From NCBI GenBank assembly GCA_028752905.1, contig JAQNBH010000270.1, positions 248,001-312,000 of the forward strand: a stretch of 64,000 nucleotides of DNA, read 5' to 3'. Below, piece after piece: positions 24,001 to 39,200 of the stretch (position 1 is the stretch's first letter; each line of letters opens with the position of its first letter). Both the position numbers and the translations under genes were made by a program. The notes beneath the pieces are model-generated. The model saw only the letters and a program-made list of their open reading frames with translations. It made no database searches and had not been told where the DNA came from. The DNA is from Cladorhizidae sp. MBARI D1340-BT2. Lineage: Eukaryota; Porifera; Demospongiae; Poecilosclerida; Cladorhizidae.

Positions 24001-27000
24001 ATGTTTAGCTCAAGATGGAGAACACTGAGAGATACCTATCTTGCAAGTCCATTACAGTGAAGTGTGCAGAATATATGGATGTTTGGTATCAAGAGAGAGC
24101 ACTTAGAGAGTCCTATCTTAATAGCTATACATCAAGTCTATTCAGTGAAGTGTGGATAATCTACGAAGCTAACATGTTTAGCATCAAGTAAGAGTACAAT
24201 TCATAACTGCCCTAATTAACAAGACCAAAGTCCCAGATTTTGTCAACTGATAGAGAAGGCCCTTATCTGCAACATGTCAACAGATTATCAATAAATGTAG
24301 TGGTTTTTCACTGGCAGGCCACCGCTTTGGCAACTGGAAAACGCCAGGAAAGATCGCAAACCTTACCATTTCAAATCACCATAACTTGCTAATACTTAGA
24401 GTACTCAAAATTTTGGCACGTATATAAGACAGATAATTAGAAGGGCTATCCGGTGATATAAAAATTATCTTTTTGGGGTAAAGTGTAGCAAAGTTATGAG
24501 CTTTACGGCAAAATAACAAGATTTTTGGGGGAAAAATGAGAAACATATAGACCAAATTAGGGCAAATATCAAGATAGAGAACACATAATGAAACCTATCA
24601 TTCGAATCATATCAAGTCCATTACAGTGAAGTGTGCAGAATATTATGGATGTTTGATATCAACAGAGAGCACAGGGAGAGACCTATCTTAATAGCTATAT
24701 ATCAAGTTTATACAGTGAAGTGTGGAGAATCTATGAAGCTAACCTGTTTAGCATCAAGATAGAGAACACATAGAGAAACCTATCTTGTGATTCTATGTAT
24801 GCAGAATATACGGATGTTTGGTATCAAGAGAGAGAACAGAGAGAGGCCTACCTTTAGAGCTATATATCAAGTCTATTCAGTGAAGTGTGGAGAATCTATG
24901 AAGCTAACATGTTTAGCTCAAGATGGAGAACACTGAGAGATACCTATCTTGCAAGTCCATTACAGTGAAGTGTGCAGAATATATGGATGTTTGGTATCAA
25001 GAGAGAGCACTTAGAGAGTCCTATCTTAATAGCTATACATCAAGTCTATTCAGTGAAGTGTGGATAATCTACGAAGCTAACATGTTTAGCATCAAGTAAG
25101 AGTACAATTCATAACTGCCCTAATTAACAAGACCAAAGTCCCAGATTTTGTCAACTGATAGAGAAGGCCCTTATCTGCAACATGTCAACAGATTATCAAT
25201 AAATGTAGTGGTTTTTCACTGGCAGGCCACGGCTTTGGCAACTGGAAAACGCCAGGAAAGATCGCAAACCTTACCACTTCAAATCACCATAACTTGCTAA
25301 TACTTAGAGTACTCAAAATTTTGGCACGTACATAAGACAGATAATTAGAAGGGCTATCCGGTGATATAAAAATTATCTTTTTTGGGTAAAGTGTAGCAAA
25401 GTTATGAGCTTTACGGCAAAATAACAAGATTTTGGGGGGGGAAATGAGAAACATATAGACCAAATTAGTGCAAATATCAAGATAGAGAACACATAATGAA
25501 ACCTATCATTCGAATCATATCAAGTCCATTACAGTGAAGTGTGCAGAATATTATGGATGTTTGATATCAACAGAGAGCACAGGGAGAGACCTATCTTAAT
25601 AGCTATATATCAAGTTTATACAGTGAAGTGTGGAGAATCTATGAAGCTAACCTGTTTAGCATCAAGATAGAGAACACATAGAGAAACCTATCTTGTGATT
25701 CTATGTATGCAGAATATACGGATGTTTGGTATCAAGAGAGAGAACAGAGAGAGGCCTACCTTTAGAGCTATATATCAAGTCTATTCAGTGAAGTGTGGAG
25801 AATCTATGAAGCTAACATGTTTAGCTCAAGATGGAGAACACTGAGAGATACCTATCTTGCAAGTCCATTACAGTGAAGTGTGCAGAATATATGGATGTTT
25901 GGTATCAAGAGAGAGCACTTAGAGAGTCCTATCTTAATAGCTATACATCAAGTCTATTCAGTGAAGTGTGGATAATCTACGAAGCTAACATGTTTAGCAT
26001 CAAGTAAGAGTACAATTCATAACTGCCCTAATTAACAAGACCAAAGTCCCAGATTTTGTCAACTGATAGAGAAGGCCCTTATCTGCAACATGTCAACAGA
26101 TTATCAATAAATGTAGTGGTTTTTCACTGGCAGGCCACCGCTTTGGCAACTGGAAAACGCCAGGAAAGATCGCAAACCTTACCATTTCAAATCACCATAA
26201 CTTGCTAATACTTAGAGTACTCAAAATTTTGGCACGTATATAAGACAGATAATTAGAAGGGCTATCCGGTGATATAAAAATTATCTTTTTGGGGTAAAGT
26301 GTAGCAAAGTTATGAGCTTTACGGCAAAATAACAAGATTTTTGGGGGAAAAATGAGAAACATATAGACCAAATTAGGGCAAATATCAAGATAGAGAACAC
26401 ATAATGAAACCTATCATTCGAATCATATCAAGTCCATTACAGTGAAGTGTGCAGAATATTATGGATGTTTGATATCAACAGAGAGCACAGGGAGAGACCT
26501 ATCTTAATAGCTATATATCAAGTTTATACAGTGAAGTGTGGAGAATCTATGAAGCTAACCTGTTTAGCATCAAGATAGAGAACACATAGAGAAACCTATC
26601 TTGTGATTCTATGTATGCAGAATATACGGATGTTTGGTATCAAGAGAGAGAACAGAGAGAGGCCTACCTTTAGAGCTATATATCAAGTCTATTCAGTGAA
26701 GTGTGGAGAATCTATGAAGCTAACATGTTTAGCTCAAGATGGAGAACACTGAGAGATACCTATCTTGCAAGTCCATTACAGTGAAGTGTGCAGAATATAT
26801 GGATGTTTGGTATCAAGAGAGAGCACTTAGAGAGTCCTATCTTAATAGCTATACATCAAGTCTATTCAGTGAAGTGTGGATAATCTACGAAGCTAACATG
26901 TTTAGCATCAAGTAAGAGTACAATTCATAACTGCCCTAATTAACAAGACCAAAGTCCCAGATTTTGTCAACTGATAGAGAAGGCCCTTATCTGCAACATG

Positions 27001-30000
27001 TCAACAGATTATCAATAAATGTAGTGGTTTTTCACTGGCAGGCCACCGCTTTGGCAACTGGAAAACGCCAGGAAAGATCGCAAACCTTACCACTTCAAAT
27101 CACCATAACTTGCTAATACTTAGAGTACTCAAAATTTTGGCACGTACATAAGACAGATAATTAGAAGGGCTATCCGGTGATATAAAAATTATCTTTTTGG
27201 GGTAAAGTGTAGAAAAGTTATGAGCTTTACGGCAAAATAACAAGATTTTTGGGGGGGGGGAATGAGAAACATATAGACCAAATTAGGGCAAATATCAAGA
27301 TAGAGAACACATAATGAAACCTATCATTCGAATCATATCAAGTCCATTACAGTGAAGTGTGCAGAATATTATGGATGTTTGATATCAACAGAGAGCACAG
27401 GGAGAGACCTATCTTAATAGCTATATATCAAGTTTATACAGTGAAGTGTGGAGAATCTATGAAGCTAACCTGTTTAGCATCAAGATAGAGAACACATAGA
27501 GAAACCTATCTTGTGATTCTATGTATGCAGAATATACGGATGTTTGGTATCAAGAGAGAGAACAGAGAGAGGCCTACCTTTAGAGCTATATATCAAGTCT
27601 ATTCAGTGAAGTGTGGAGAATCTATGAAGCTAACATGTTTAGCTCAAGATGGAGAACACTGAGAGATACCTATCTTGCAAGTCCATTACAGTGAAGTGTG
27701 CAGAATATATGGATGTTTGGTATCAAGAGAGAGCACTTAGAGAGTCCTATCTTAATAGCTATACATCAAGTCTATTCAGTGAAGTGTGGATAATCTACGA
27801 AGCTAACATGTTTAGCATCAAGTAAGAGTACAATTCATAACTGCTCTAATTAACAAGACCAAAGTCCCAGATTTTGTCAACTGATAGAGAAGGCCCTTAT
27901 CTGCAACATGTCAACAGATTATCAATAAATGTAGTGGTTTTTCACTGGCAGGCCACCGCTTTGGCAACTGGAAAACGCCAGGAAAGATCGCAAACCTTAC
28001 CATTTCAAATCACCATAACTTGCTAATACTTAGAGTACTCAAAATTTTGGCACGTACATAAGACAGATAATTAGAAGGGCTATCCGGTGATATAAAATTT
28101 TCTTTTTGGGGTAAAGTGTAGAAAAGTTATGAGCTTTACGGCAAAATAACAAGATTTTGGGGGGGAAAATGAGAAACATATAGACCAAATTAGGGCAAAT
28201 ATCAAGATAGAGAACACATAATGAAACCTATCATTCGAATCATATCAAGTCCATTACAGTGAAGTGTGCAGAATATTATGGATGTTTGATATCAACAGAG
28301 AGCACAGGGAGAGACCTATCTTAATAGCTATATATCAAGTTTATACAGTGAAGTGTGGAGAATCTATGAAGCTAACCTGTTTAGCATCAAGATAGAGAAC
28401 ACATAGAGAAACCTATCTTGTGATTCTATGTATGCAGAATATACGGATGTTTGGTATCAAGAGAGAGAACAGAGAGAGGCCTACCTTTAGAGCTATATAT
28501 CAAGTCTATTCAGTGAAGTGTGGAGAATCTATGAAGCTAACATGTTTAGCTCAAGATGGAGAACACTGAGAGATACCTATCTTGCAAGTCCATTACAGTG
28601 AAGTGTGCAGAATATATGGATGTTTGGTATCAAGAGAGAGCACTTAGAGAGTCCTATCTTAATAGCTATACATCAAGTCTATTCAGTGAAGTGTGGATAA
28701 TCTACGAAGCTAACATGTTTAGCATCAAGTAAGAGTACAATTCATAACTGCCCTAATTAACAAGACCAAAGTCCCAGATTTTGTCAACTGATAGAGAAGG
28801 CCCTTATCTGCAACATGTCAACAGATTATCAATAAATGTAGTGGTTTTTCACTGGCAGGCCACGGCTTTGGCAACTGGAAAACGCCAGGAAAGATCGCAA
28901 ACCTTACCACTTCAAATCACCATAACTTGCTAATACTTAGAGTACTCAAAATTTTGGCACGTACATAAGACAGATAATTAGAAGGGCTATCCGGTGATAT
29001 AAAAATTATCTTTTTTGGGTAAAGTGTAGCAAAGTTATGAGCTTTACGGCAAAATAACAAGATTTTGGGGGGGAAAATGAGAAACATATAGACCAAATTA
29101 GTGCAAATATCAAGATAGAGAACACATAATGAAACCTATCATTCGAATCATATCAAGTCCATTACAGTGAAGTGTGCAGAATATTATGGATGTTTGATAT
29201 CAACAGAGAGCACAGGGAGAGACCTATCTTAATAGCTATATATCAAGTTTATACAGTGAAGTGTGGAGAATCTATGAAGCTAACCTGTTTAGCATCAAGA
29301 TAGAGAACACATAGAGAAACCTATCTTGTGATTCTATGTATGCAGAATATACGGATGTTTGGTATCAAGAGAGAGAACAGAGAGAGGCCTACCTTTAGAG
29401 CTATATATCAAGTCTATTCAGTGAAGTGTGGAGAATCTATGAAGCTAACATGTTTAGCTCAAGATGGAGAACACTGAGAGATACCTATCTTGCAAGTCCA
29501 TTACAGTGAAGTGTGCAGAATATATGGATGTTTGGTATCAAGAGAGAGCACTTAGAGAGTCCTATCTTAATAGCTATACATCAAGTCTATTCAGTGAAGT
29601 GTGGATAATCTACGAAGCTAACATGTTTAGCATCAAGTAAGAGTACAATTCATAACTGCCCTAATTAACAAGACCAAAGTCCCAGATTTTGTCAACTGAT
29701 AGAGAAGGCCCTTATCTGCAACATGTCAACAGATTATCAATAAATGTAGTGGTTTTTCACTGGCAGGCCACCGCTTTGGCAACTGGAAAACGCCAGGAAA
29801 GATCGCAAACCTTACCATTTCAAATCACCATAACTTGCTAATACTTAGAGTACTCAAAATTTTGGCACGTACATAAGACAGATAATTAGAAGGGCTATCC
29901 GGTGATATAAAAATTATCTTTTTTGGGTAAAGTGTAGCAAAGTTATGAGCTTTACGGCAAAATAACAAGATTTTTGGGGGAAAAATGAGAAACATATAGA

Positions 30001-30759
30001 CCAAATTAGGGCAAATATCAAGATAGAGAACACATAATGAAACCTATCATTCGAATCATATCAAGTCCATTACAGTGAAGTGTGCAGAATATTATGGATG
30101 TTTGATATCAACAGAGAGCACAGGGAGAGACCTATCTTAATAGCTATAATTATATCAAGTTTATACAGTGAAGTGTGGAGAATCTATGAAGCTAACCTGT
30201 TTAGCATCAAGATAGAGAACACATAGAGAAACCTATCTTGTGATTCTATGTATGCAGAATATACGGATGTTTGGTATCAAGAGAGAGAACAGAGAGAGGC
30301 CTACCTTTAGAGCTATATATCAAGTCTATTCAGTGAAGTGTGGAGAATCTATGAAGCTAACATGTTTAGCTCAAGATAGAGAACACTGAGAGATACCTAT
30401 CTTGCAAGTCCATTACAGTGAAGTGTGCAGAATATATGGATGTTTGGTATCAAGAGAGAGCACTTAGAGAGTCCTATCTTAATAGCTATACATCAAGTCT
30501 ATTCAGTGAAGTGTGGATAATCTACGAAGCTAACATGTTTAGCATCAAGTAAGAGTACAATTCATAACTGCCCTAATTAACAAGACCAAAGTCCCAGATT
30601 TTGTCAACTGATAGAGAAGGCCCTTATCTGCAACATGTCAACAGATTATCAATAAATGTAGTGGTTTTTCACTGGCAGGCCACCGCTTTGGCAACTGGAA
30701 AACGCCAGGAAAGATCGCAAACCTTACCACTTCAAATCACCATAACTTGCTAATACTTA
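18038..30759 (+). repeat. Array segment 3b: heterogeneous monomers, first AATT-insertion forms
   Basis: Monomers start at 18038, 18945, 19852, 20764, 21672, 22583, 23491, 24399, 25307, 26215, 27123, 28033, 28940 and 29848. Lengths run 907-912. CTATAATTATATC (four bases more than CTATATATC) first appears at 19852, then 21672 and 29848. Shared rare variants link non-adjacent copies: TTGTCATTC in 18038 and 20764, GTATATAAG in 24399 and 26215, CCACGGC in 24399 and 28033, ATTAGTGCAAAT in 25307 and 28940. The 907-bp monomer at 18945 lacks one base in CCTATTTGC. Confidence 0.85.
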
Positions 30760-33700
30760 GAGTACTCAAAATTTTGGCACGTACATAAGACAGATAATTA
30801 GAAGGGCTATCCGGTGATATAAAATTTTCTTTTTTGGGTAAAGTGTAGAAAAGTTATGAGCTTTACGGCAAAATAACAAGATTTTGGGGGGGAAAATGAG
30901 AAACATATAGACCAAATTAGGGCAAATATCAAGATAGAGAACACATAATGAAACCTATCATTCGAATCATATCAAGTCCATTACAGTGAAGTGTGCAGAA
31001 TATTATGGATGTTTGATATCAATAGAGAGCACAGGGAGAGACCTATCTTAATAGCTATAATTATATCAAGTTTATACAGTGAAGTGTGGAGAATCTATGA
31101 AGCTAACCTGTTTAGCATCAAGATAGAGAACACATAGAGAAACCTATCTTGTGATTCTATGTATGCAGAATATATGGATGTTTGGTATCAAGAGAGAGAA
31201 CAGAGAGAGGCCTACCTTTAGAGCTATATATCAAGTCTATTCAGTGAAGTGTGGAGAATCTATGAAGCTAACATGTTTAGCTCAAGATAGAGAACACTGA
31301 GAGATACCTATCTTGCAAGTCCATTACAGTGAAGTGTGCAGAATATATGGATGTTTGGTATCAAGAGAGAGCACTTAGAGAGTCCTATCTTAATAGCTAT
31401 ACATCAAGTCTATTCAGTGAAGCGTGGATAATCTACGAAGCTAACATGTTTAGCATCAAGTAAGAGTACAATTCATAACTGCCCTAATTAACAAGACCAA
31501 AGTCCCAGATTTTGTCAACTGATAGAGAAGGCCCTTATCTGCAACATGTCAACAGATTATCAATAAATGTAGTGGTTTTTCACTGGCAGGCCACCGCTTT
31601 GGCAACTGGAAAACGCCAGGAAAGATCGCAAACCTTACCACTTCAAATCACCATAACTTGCTAATACTTAGAGTACTCAAAATTTTGGCACGTACAAAAG
31701 ACAGATAATTAGAAGGGCTATTCGGTGATATGAAAATTATCTTTTTTGGGTAAAGGGTAGAAAAGTTATGAGCTTTACGGCAAAATAACAAGATTTTTGG
31801 GGGAAAAATGAGAAACATATAGACCAAATTAGGGCAAATATCAAGATAGAGAACACATAATGAAACCTATCATTCGAATCATATCAAGTCCATTACAGTG
31901 AAGTGTGCAGAATATTATGGATGTTTGATATCAACAGAGAGCACAGGGAGAGACCTATCTTAATAGCTATAATATCAAGTTTATACAGTGAAGTGTGGAG
32001 AATCTATGAAGCTAACCTGTTTAGCATCAAGATAGAGAACACATAGAGAAACCTATCTTGTGATTCTATGTATGCAGAATATACGGATGTTTGGTATCAA
32101 GAGAGAGAACAGAGAGAGGCCTACCTTTAGAGCTATATATCAAGTCTATTCAGTGAAGTGTGGAGAATCTATGAAGCTAACATGTTTAGCTCAAGATAGA
32201 GAACACTGAGAGATACCTATCTTGCAAGTCCATTACAGTGAAGTGTGCAGAATATATGGATGTTTGGTATCAAGAGAGAGCACTTAGAGAGTCCTATCTT
32301 AATAGCTATACATCAAGTCTATTCAGTGAAGTGTGGATAATCTACGAAGCTAACATGTTTAGCATCAAGTAAGAGTACAATTCATAACTGCCCTAATTAA
32401 CAAGACCAAAGTCCCAGATTTTGTCAACTGATAGAGAAGGCCCTTATCTGCAACATGTCAACAGATTATCAATAAATGTAGTGGTTTTTCACTGGCAGGC
32501 CACCGCTTTGGCAACTGGAAAACGCCAGGAAAGATCGCAAACCTTACCACTTCAAATCACCATAACTTGCTAATACTTAGAGTACTCAAAATTTTGGCAC
32601 GTACAAAAGACAGATAATTAGAAGGGCTATCCGGTGATATAAAAATTATCTTTTTTGGGTAAAGTGTAGAAAAGTTATGAGCTTTACGGCAAAATAACAA
32701 GATTTTTGGGGGGGAAATGAGAAACATATAGACCAAATTAGGGCAAATATCAAGATAGAGAACACATAATGAAACCTATCATTCGAATCATATCAAGTCC
32801 ATTACAGTGAAGTGTGCAGAATATTATGGATGTTTGATATCAACAGAGAGCACAGGGAGAGACCTATCTTAATAGCTATAATTATATCAAGTTTATACAG
32901 TGAAGTGTGGAGAATCTATGAAGCTAACCTGTTTAGCATCAAGATAGAGAACACATAGAGAAACCTATCTTGTGATTCTATGTATGCAGAATATACGGAT
33001 GTTTGGTATCAAGAGAGAGAACAGAGAGAGGCCTACCTTTAGAGCTATATATCAAGTCTATTCAGTGAAGTGTGGAGAATCTATGAAGCTAACATGTTTA
33101 GCTCAAGATGGAGAACACTGAGAGATACCTATCTTGCAAGTCCATTACAGTGAAGTGTGCAGAATATATGGATGTTTGGTATCAAGAGAGAGCACTTAGA
33201 GAGTCCTATCTTAATAGCTATACATCAAGTCTATTCAGTGAAGTGTGGATAATCTACGAAGCTAACATGTTTAGCATCAAGTAAGAGTACAATTCATAAC
33301 TGCCCTAATTAACAAGACCAAAGTCCCAGATTTTGTCAACTGATAGAGAAGGCCCTTATCTGCAACATGTCAACAGATTATCAATAAATGTAGTGGTTTT
33401 TCACTGGCAGGCCACCGCTTTGGCAACTGGAAAACGCCAGGAAAGATCGCAAACCTTACCATTTCAAATCACCATAACTTGCTAATACTTAGAGTACTCA
33501 AAATTTTGGCACGTACATAAGACAGATAATTAGAAGGGCTATCCGGTGATATAAAAATTATCTTTTTTGGGTAAAGTGTAGCAAAGTTATGAGCTTTACG
33601 GCAAAATAACAAGATTTTTGGGGGAAAAATGAGAAACATATAGACCAAATTAGGGCAAATATCAAGATAGAGAACACATAATGAAACCTATCATTCGAAT

Positions 33701-35315
33701 CATATCAAGTCCATTACAGTGAAGTGTGCAGAATATTATGGATGTTTGATATCAACAGAGAGCACAGGGAGAGACCTATCTTAATAGCTATAATTATATC
33801 AAGTTTATACAGTGAAGTGTGGAGAATCTATGAAGCTAACCTGTTTAGCATCAAGATAGAGAACACATAGAGAAACCTATCTTGTGATTCTATGTATGCA
33901 GAATATACGGATGTTTGGTATCAAGAGAGAGAACAGAGAGAGGCCTACCTTTAGAGCTATATATCAAGTCTATTCAGTGAAGTGTGGAGAATCTATGAAG
34001 CTAACATGTTTAGCTCAAGATGGAGAACACTGAGAGATACCTATCTTGCAAGTCCATTACAGTGAAGTGTGCAGAATATATGGATGTTTGGTATCAAGAG
34101 AGAGCACTTAGAGAGTCCTATCTTAATAGCTATACATCAAGTCTATTCAGTGAAGTGTGGATAATCTACGAAGCTAACATGTTTAGCATCAAGTAAGAGT
34201 ACAATTCATAACTGCCCTAATTAACAAGACCAAAGTCCCAGATTTTGTCAACTGATAGAGAAGGCCCTTATCTGCAACATGTCAACAGATTATCAATAAA
34301 TGTAGTGGTTTTTCACTGGCAGGCCACCGCTTTGGCAACTGGAAAACGCCAGGAAAGATCGCAAACCTTACCATTTCAAATCACCATAACTTGCTAATAC
34401 TTAGAGTACTCAAAATTTTGGCACGTACATAAGACAGATAATTAGAAGGGCTATCCGGTGATATAAAAATTATCTTTTTTGGGTAAAGTGTAGCAAAGTT
34501 ATGAGCTTTACGGCAAAATAACAAGATTTTTGGGGGAAAAATGAGAAACATATAGACCAAATTAGGGCAAATATCAAGATAGAGAACACATAATGAAACC
34601 TATCATTCGAATCATATCAAGTCCATTACAGTGAAGTGTGCAGAATATTATGGATGTTTGATATCAACAGAGAGCACAGGGAGAGACCTATCTTAATAGC
34701 TATAATTATATCAAGTTTATACAGTGAAGTGTGGAGAATCTATGAAGCTAACCTGTTTAGCATCAAGATAGAGAACACATAGAGAAACCTATCTTGTGAT
34801 TCTATGTATGCAGAATATACGGATGTTTGGTATCAAGAGAGAGAACAGAGAGAGGCCTACCTTTAGAGCTATATATCAAGTCTATTCAGTGAAGTGTGGA
34901 GAATCTATGAAGCTAACATGTTTAGCTCAAGATAGAGAACACTGAGAGATACCTATCTTGCAAGTCCATTACAGTGAAGTGTGCAGAATATATGGATGTT
35001 TGGTATCAAGAGAGAGCACTTAGAGAGTCCTATCTTAATAGCTATACATCAAGTCTATTCAGTGAAGTGTGGATAATCTACGAAGCTAACATGTTTAGCA
35101 TCAAGTAAGAGTACAATTCATAACTGCCCTAATTAACAAGACCAAAGTCCCAGATTTTGTCAACTGATAGAGAAGGCCCTTATCTGCAACATGTCAACAG
35201 ATTATCAATAAATGTAGTGGTTTTTCACTGGCAGGCCACCGCTTTGGCAACTGGAAAACGCCAGGAAAGATCGCAAACCTTACCACTTCAAATCACCATA
35301 ACTTGCTAATACTTA
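30760..35315 (+). repeat. Five-monomer higher-order unit, copy 1 (4556 bp)
   Basis: Monomers at 30760 (L), 31671 (S), 32580, 33492 and 34404. L carries AAAATTTTCTTTT, CAATAGAG, ATATGGATG and GAAGCGTGG. The S monomer has the rare CTATTCGGTGATATG, AAAGGGTAG and CTATAATATC. 32580 has TACAAAAG with G7A3 and CCATTTC; 33492 has GTAGCAAAG, G5A5 and CCATTTC; 34404 is similar but with AAGATAGAG and CCACTTC. The same five types in the same order and the same total length recur at 36227-40782. Confidence 0.88.
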
Positions 35316-36226
35316 GAGTACTCAAAATTTTGGCACGTACATAAGACAGATAATTAGAAGGGCTATCCGGTGATATAAAATTTTCTTTTTTGGGTAAAGT
35401 GTAGCAAAGTTATGAGCTTTACGGCAAAATAACAAGATTTTTGGGGGAAAAATGAGAAACATATAGACCAAATTAGGGCAAATATCAAGATAGAGAACAC
35501 ATAATGAAACCTATCATTCGAATCATATCAAGTCCATTACAGTGAAGTGTGCAGAATATTATGGATGTTTGATATCAACAGAGAGCACAGGGAGAGACCT
35601 ATCTTAATAGCTATAATTATATCAAGTTTATACAGTGAAGTGTGGAGAATCTATGAAGCTAACCTGTTTAGCATCAAGATAGAGAACACATAGAGAAACC
35701 TATCTTGTGATTCTATGTATGCAGAATATACGGATGTTTGGTATCAAGAGAGAGAACAGAGAGAGGCCTACCTTTAGAGCTATATATCAAGTCTATTCAG
35801 TGAAGTGTGGAGAATCTATGAAGCTAACATGTTTAGCTCAAGATAGAGAACACTGAGAGATACCTATCTTGCAAGTCCATTACAGTGAAGTGTGCAGAAT
35901 ATATGGATGTTTGGTATCAAGAGAGAGCACTTAGAGAGTCCTATCTTAATAGCTATACATCAAGTCTATTCAGTGAAGTGTGGATAATCTACGAAGCTAA
36001 CATGTTTAGCATCAAGTAAGAGTACAATTCATAACTGCCCTAATTAACAAGACCAAAGTCCCAGATTTTGTCAACTGATAGAGAAGGCCCTTATCTGCAA
36101 CATGTCAACAGATTATCAATAAATGTAGTGGTTTTTCACTGGCAGGCCACCGCTTTGGCAACTGGAAAACGCCAGGAAAGATCGCAAACCTTACCACTTC
36201 AAATCACCATAACTTGCTAATACTTA
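35316..36226 (+). repeat. Recombinant monomer between the two pentamers (911 bp)
   Basis: Its left end is L-like (ATAAAATTTTCTTTTTTGGG). It then switches to GTAGCAAAG, G5A5, CAACAGAG, ATACGGATG and GAAGTGTGG, as in monomer 34404. The switch lies within roughly the first 100 bases. This is what a crossover or conversion between an L monomer and the last pentamer member would leave. Confidence 0.75.
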
Positions 36227-39200
36227 GAGTACTCAAAATTTTGGCACGTACATAAGACAGATAATTAGAAGGGCTATCCGGTGATATAAAATTTTCTTTT
36301 TTGGGTAAAGTGTAGAAAAGTTATGAGCTTTACGGCAAAATAACAAGATTTTGGGGGGGAAAATGAGAAACATATAGACCAAATTAGGGCAAATATCAAG
36401 ATAGAGAACACATAATGAAACCTATCATTCGAATCATATCAAGTCCATTACAGTGAAGTGTGCAGAATATTATGGATGTTTGATATCAATAGAGAGCACA
36501 GGGAGAGACCTATCTTAATAGCTATAATTATATCAAGTTTATACAGTGAAGTGTGGAGAATCTATGAAGCTAACCTGTTTAGCATCAAGATAGAGAACAC
36601 ATAGAGAAACCTATCTTGTGATTCTATGTATGCAGAATATATGGATGTTTGGTATCAAGAGAGAGAACAGAGAGAGGCCTACCTTTAGAGCTATATATCA
36701 AGTCTATTCAGTGAAGTGTGGAGAATCTATGAAGCTAACATGTTTAGCTCAAGATAGAGAACACTGAGAGATACCTATCTTGCAAGTCCATTACAGTGAA
36801 GTGTGCAGAATATATGGATGTTTGGTATCAAGAGAGAGCACTTAGAGAGTCCTATCTTAATAGCTATACATCAAGTCTATTCAGTGAAGCGTGGATAATC
36901 TACGAAGCTAACATGTTTAGCATCAAGTAAGAGTACAATTCATAACTGCCCTAATTAACAAGACCAAAGTCCCAGATTTTGTCAACTGATAGAGAAGGCC
37001 CTTATCTGCAACATGTCAACAGATTATCAATAAATGTAGTGGTTTTTCACTGGCAGGCCACCGCTTTGGCAACTGGAAAACGCCAGGAAAGATCGCAAAC
37101 CTTACCACTTCAAATCACCATAACTTGCTAATACTTAGAGTACTCAAAATTTTGGCACGTACAAAAGACAGATAATTAGAAGGGCTATTCGGTGATATGA
37201 AAATTATCTTTTTTGGGTAAAGGGTAGAAAAGTTATGAGCTTTACGGCAAAATAACAAGATTTTTGGGGGAAAAATGAGAAACATATAGACCAAATTAGG
37301 GCAAATATCAAGATAGAGAACACATAATGAAACCTATCATTCGAATCATATCAAGTCCATTACAGTGAAGTGTGCAGAATATTATGGATGTTTGATATCA
37401 ACAGAGAGCACAGGGAGAGACCTATCTTAATAGCTATAATATCAAGTTTATACAGTGAAGTGTGGAGAATCTATGAAGCTAACCTGTTTAGCATCAAGAT
37501 AGAGAACACATAGAGAAACCTATCTTGTGATTCTATGTATGCAGAATATACGGATGTTTGGTATCAAGAGAGAGAACAGAGAGAGGCCTACCTTTAGAGC
37601 TATATATCAAGTCTATTCAGTGAAGTGTGGAGAATCTATGAAGCTAACATGTTTAGCTCAAGATAGAGAACACTGAGAGATACCTATCTTGCAAGTCCAT
37701 TACAGTGAAGTGTGCAGAATATATGGATGTTTGGTATCAAGAGAGAGCACTTAGAGAGTCCTATCTTAATAGCTATACATCAAGTCTATTCAGTGAAGTG
37801 TGGATAATCTACGAAGCTAACATGTTTAGCATCAAGTAAGAGTACAATTCATAACTGCCCTAATTAACAAGACCAAAGTCCCAGATTTTGTCAACTGATA
37901 GAGAAGGCCCTTATCTGCAACATGTCAACAGATTATCAATAAATGTAGTGGTTTTTCACTGGCAGGCCACCGCTTTGGCAACTGGAAAACGCCAGGAAAG
38001 ATCGCAAACCTTACCACTTCAAATCACCATAACTTGCTAATACTTAGAGTACTCAAAATTTTGGCACGTACAAAAGACAGATAATTAGAAGGGCTATCCG
38101 GTGATATAAAAATTATCTTTTTTGGGTAAAGTGTAGAAAAGTTATGAGCTTTACGGCAAAATAACAAGATTTTTGGGGGGGAAATGAGAAACATATAGAC
38201 CAAATTAGGGCAAATATCAAGATAGAGAACACATAATGAAACCTATCATTCGAATCATATCAAGTCCATTACAGTGAAGTGTGCAGAATATTATGGATGT
38301 TTGATATCAACAGAGAGCACAGGGAGAGACCTATCTTAATAGCTATAATTATATCAAGTTTATACAGTGAAGTGTGGAGAATCTATGAAGCTAACCTGTT
38401 TAGCATCAAGATAGAGAACACATAGAGAAACCTATCTTGTGATTCTATGTATGCAGAATATACGGATGTTTGGTATCAAGAGAGAGAACAGAGAGAGGCC
38501 TACCTTTAGAGCTATATATCAAGTCTATTCAGTGAAGTGTGGAGAATCTATGAAGCTAACATGTTTAGCTCAAGATGGAGAACACTGAGAGATACCTATC
38601 TTGCAAGTCCATTACAGTGAAGTGTGCAGAATATATGGATGTTTGGTATCAAGAGAGAGCACTTAGAGAGTCCTATCTTAATAGCTATACATCAAGTCTA
38701 TTCAGTGAAGTGTGGATAATCTACGAAGCTAACATGTTTAGCATCAAGTAAGAGTACAATTCATAACTGCCCTAATTAACAAGACCAAAGTCCCAGATTT
38801 TGTCAACTGATAGAGAAGGCCCTTATCTGCAACATGTCAACAGATTATCAATAAATGTAGTGGTTTTTCACTGGCAGGCCACCGCTTTGGCAACTGGAAA
38901 ACGCCAGGAAAGATCGCAAACCTTACCATTTCAAATCACCATAACTTGCTAATACTTAGAGTACTCAAAATTTTGGCACGTACATAAGACAGATAATTAG
39001 AAGGGCTATCCGGTGATATAAAAATTATCTTTTTTGGGTAAAGTGTAGCAAAGTTATGAGCTTTACGGCAAAATAACAAGATTTTTGGGGGAAAAATGAG
39101 AAACATATAGACCAAATTAGGGCAAATATCAAGATAGAGAACACATAATGAAACCTATCATTCGAATCATATCAAGTCCATTACAGTGAAGTGTGCAGAA

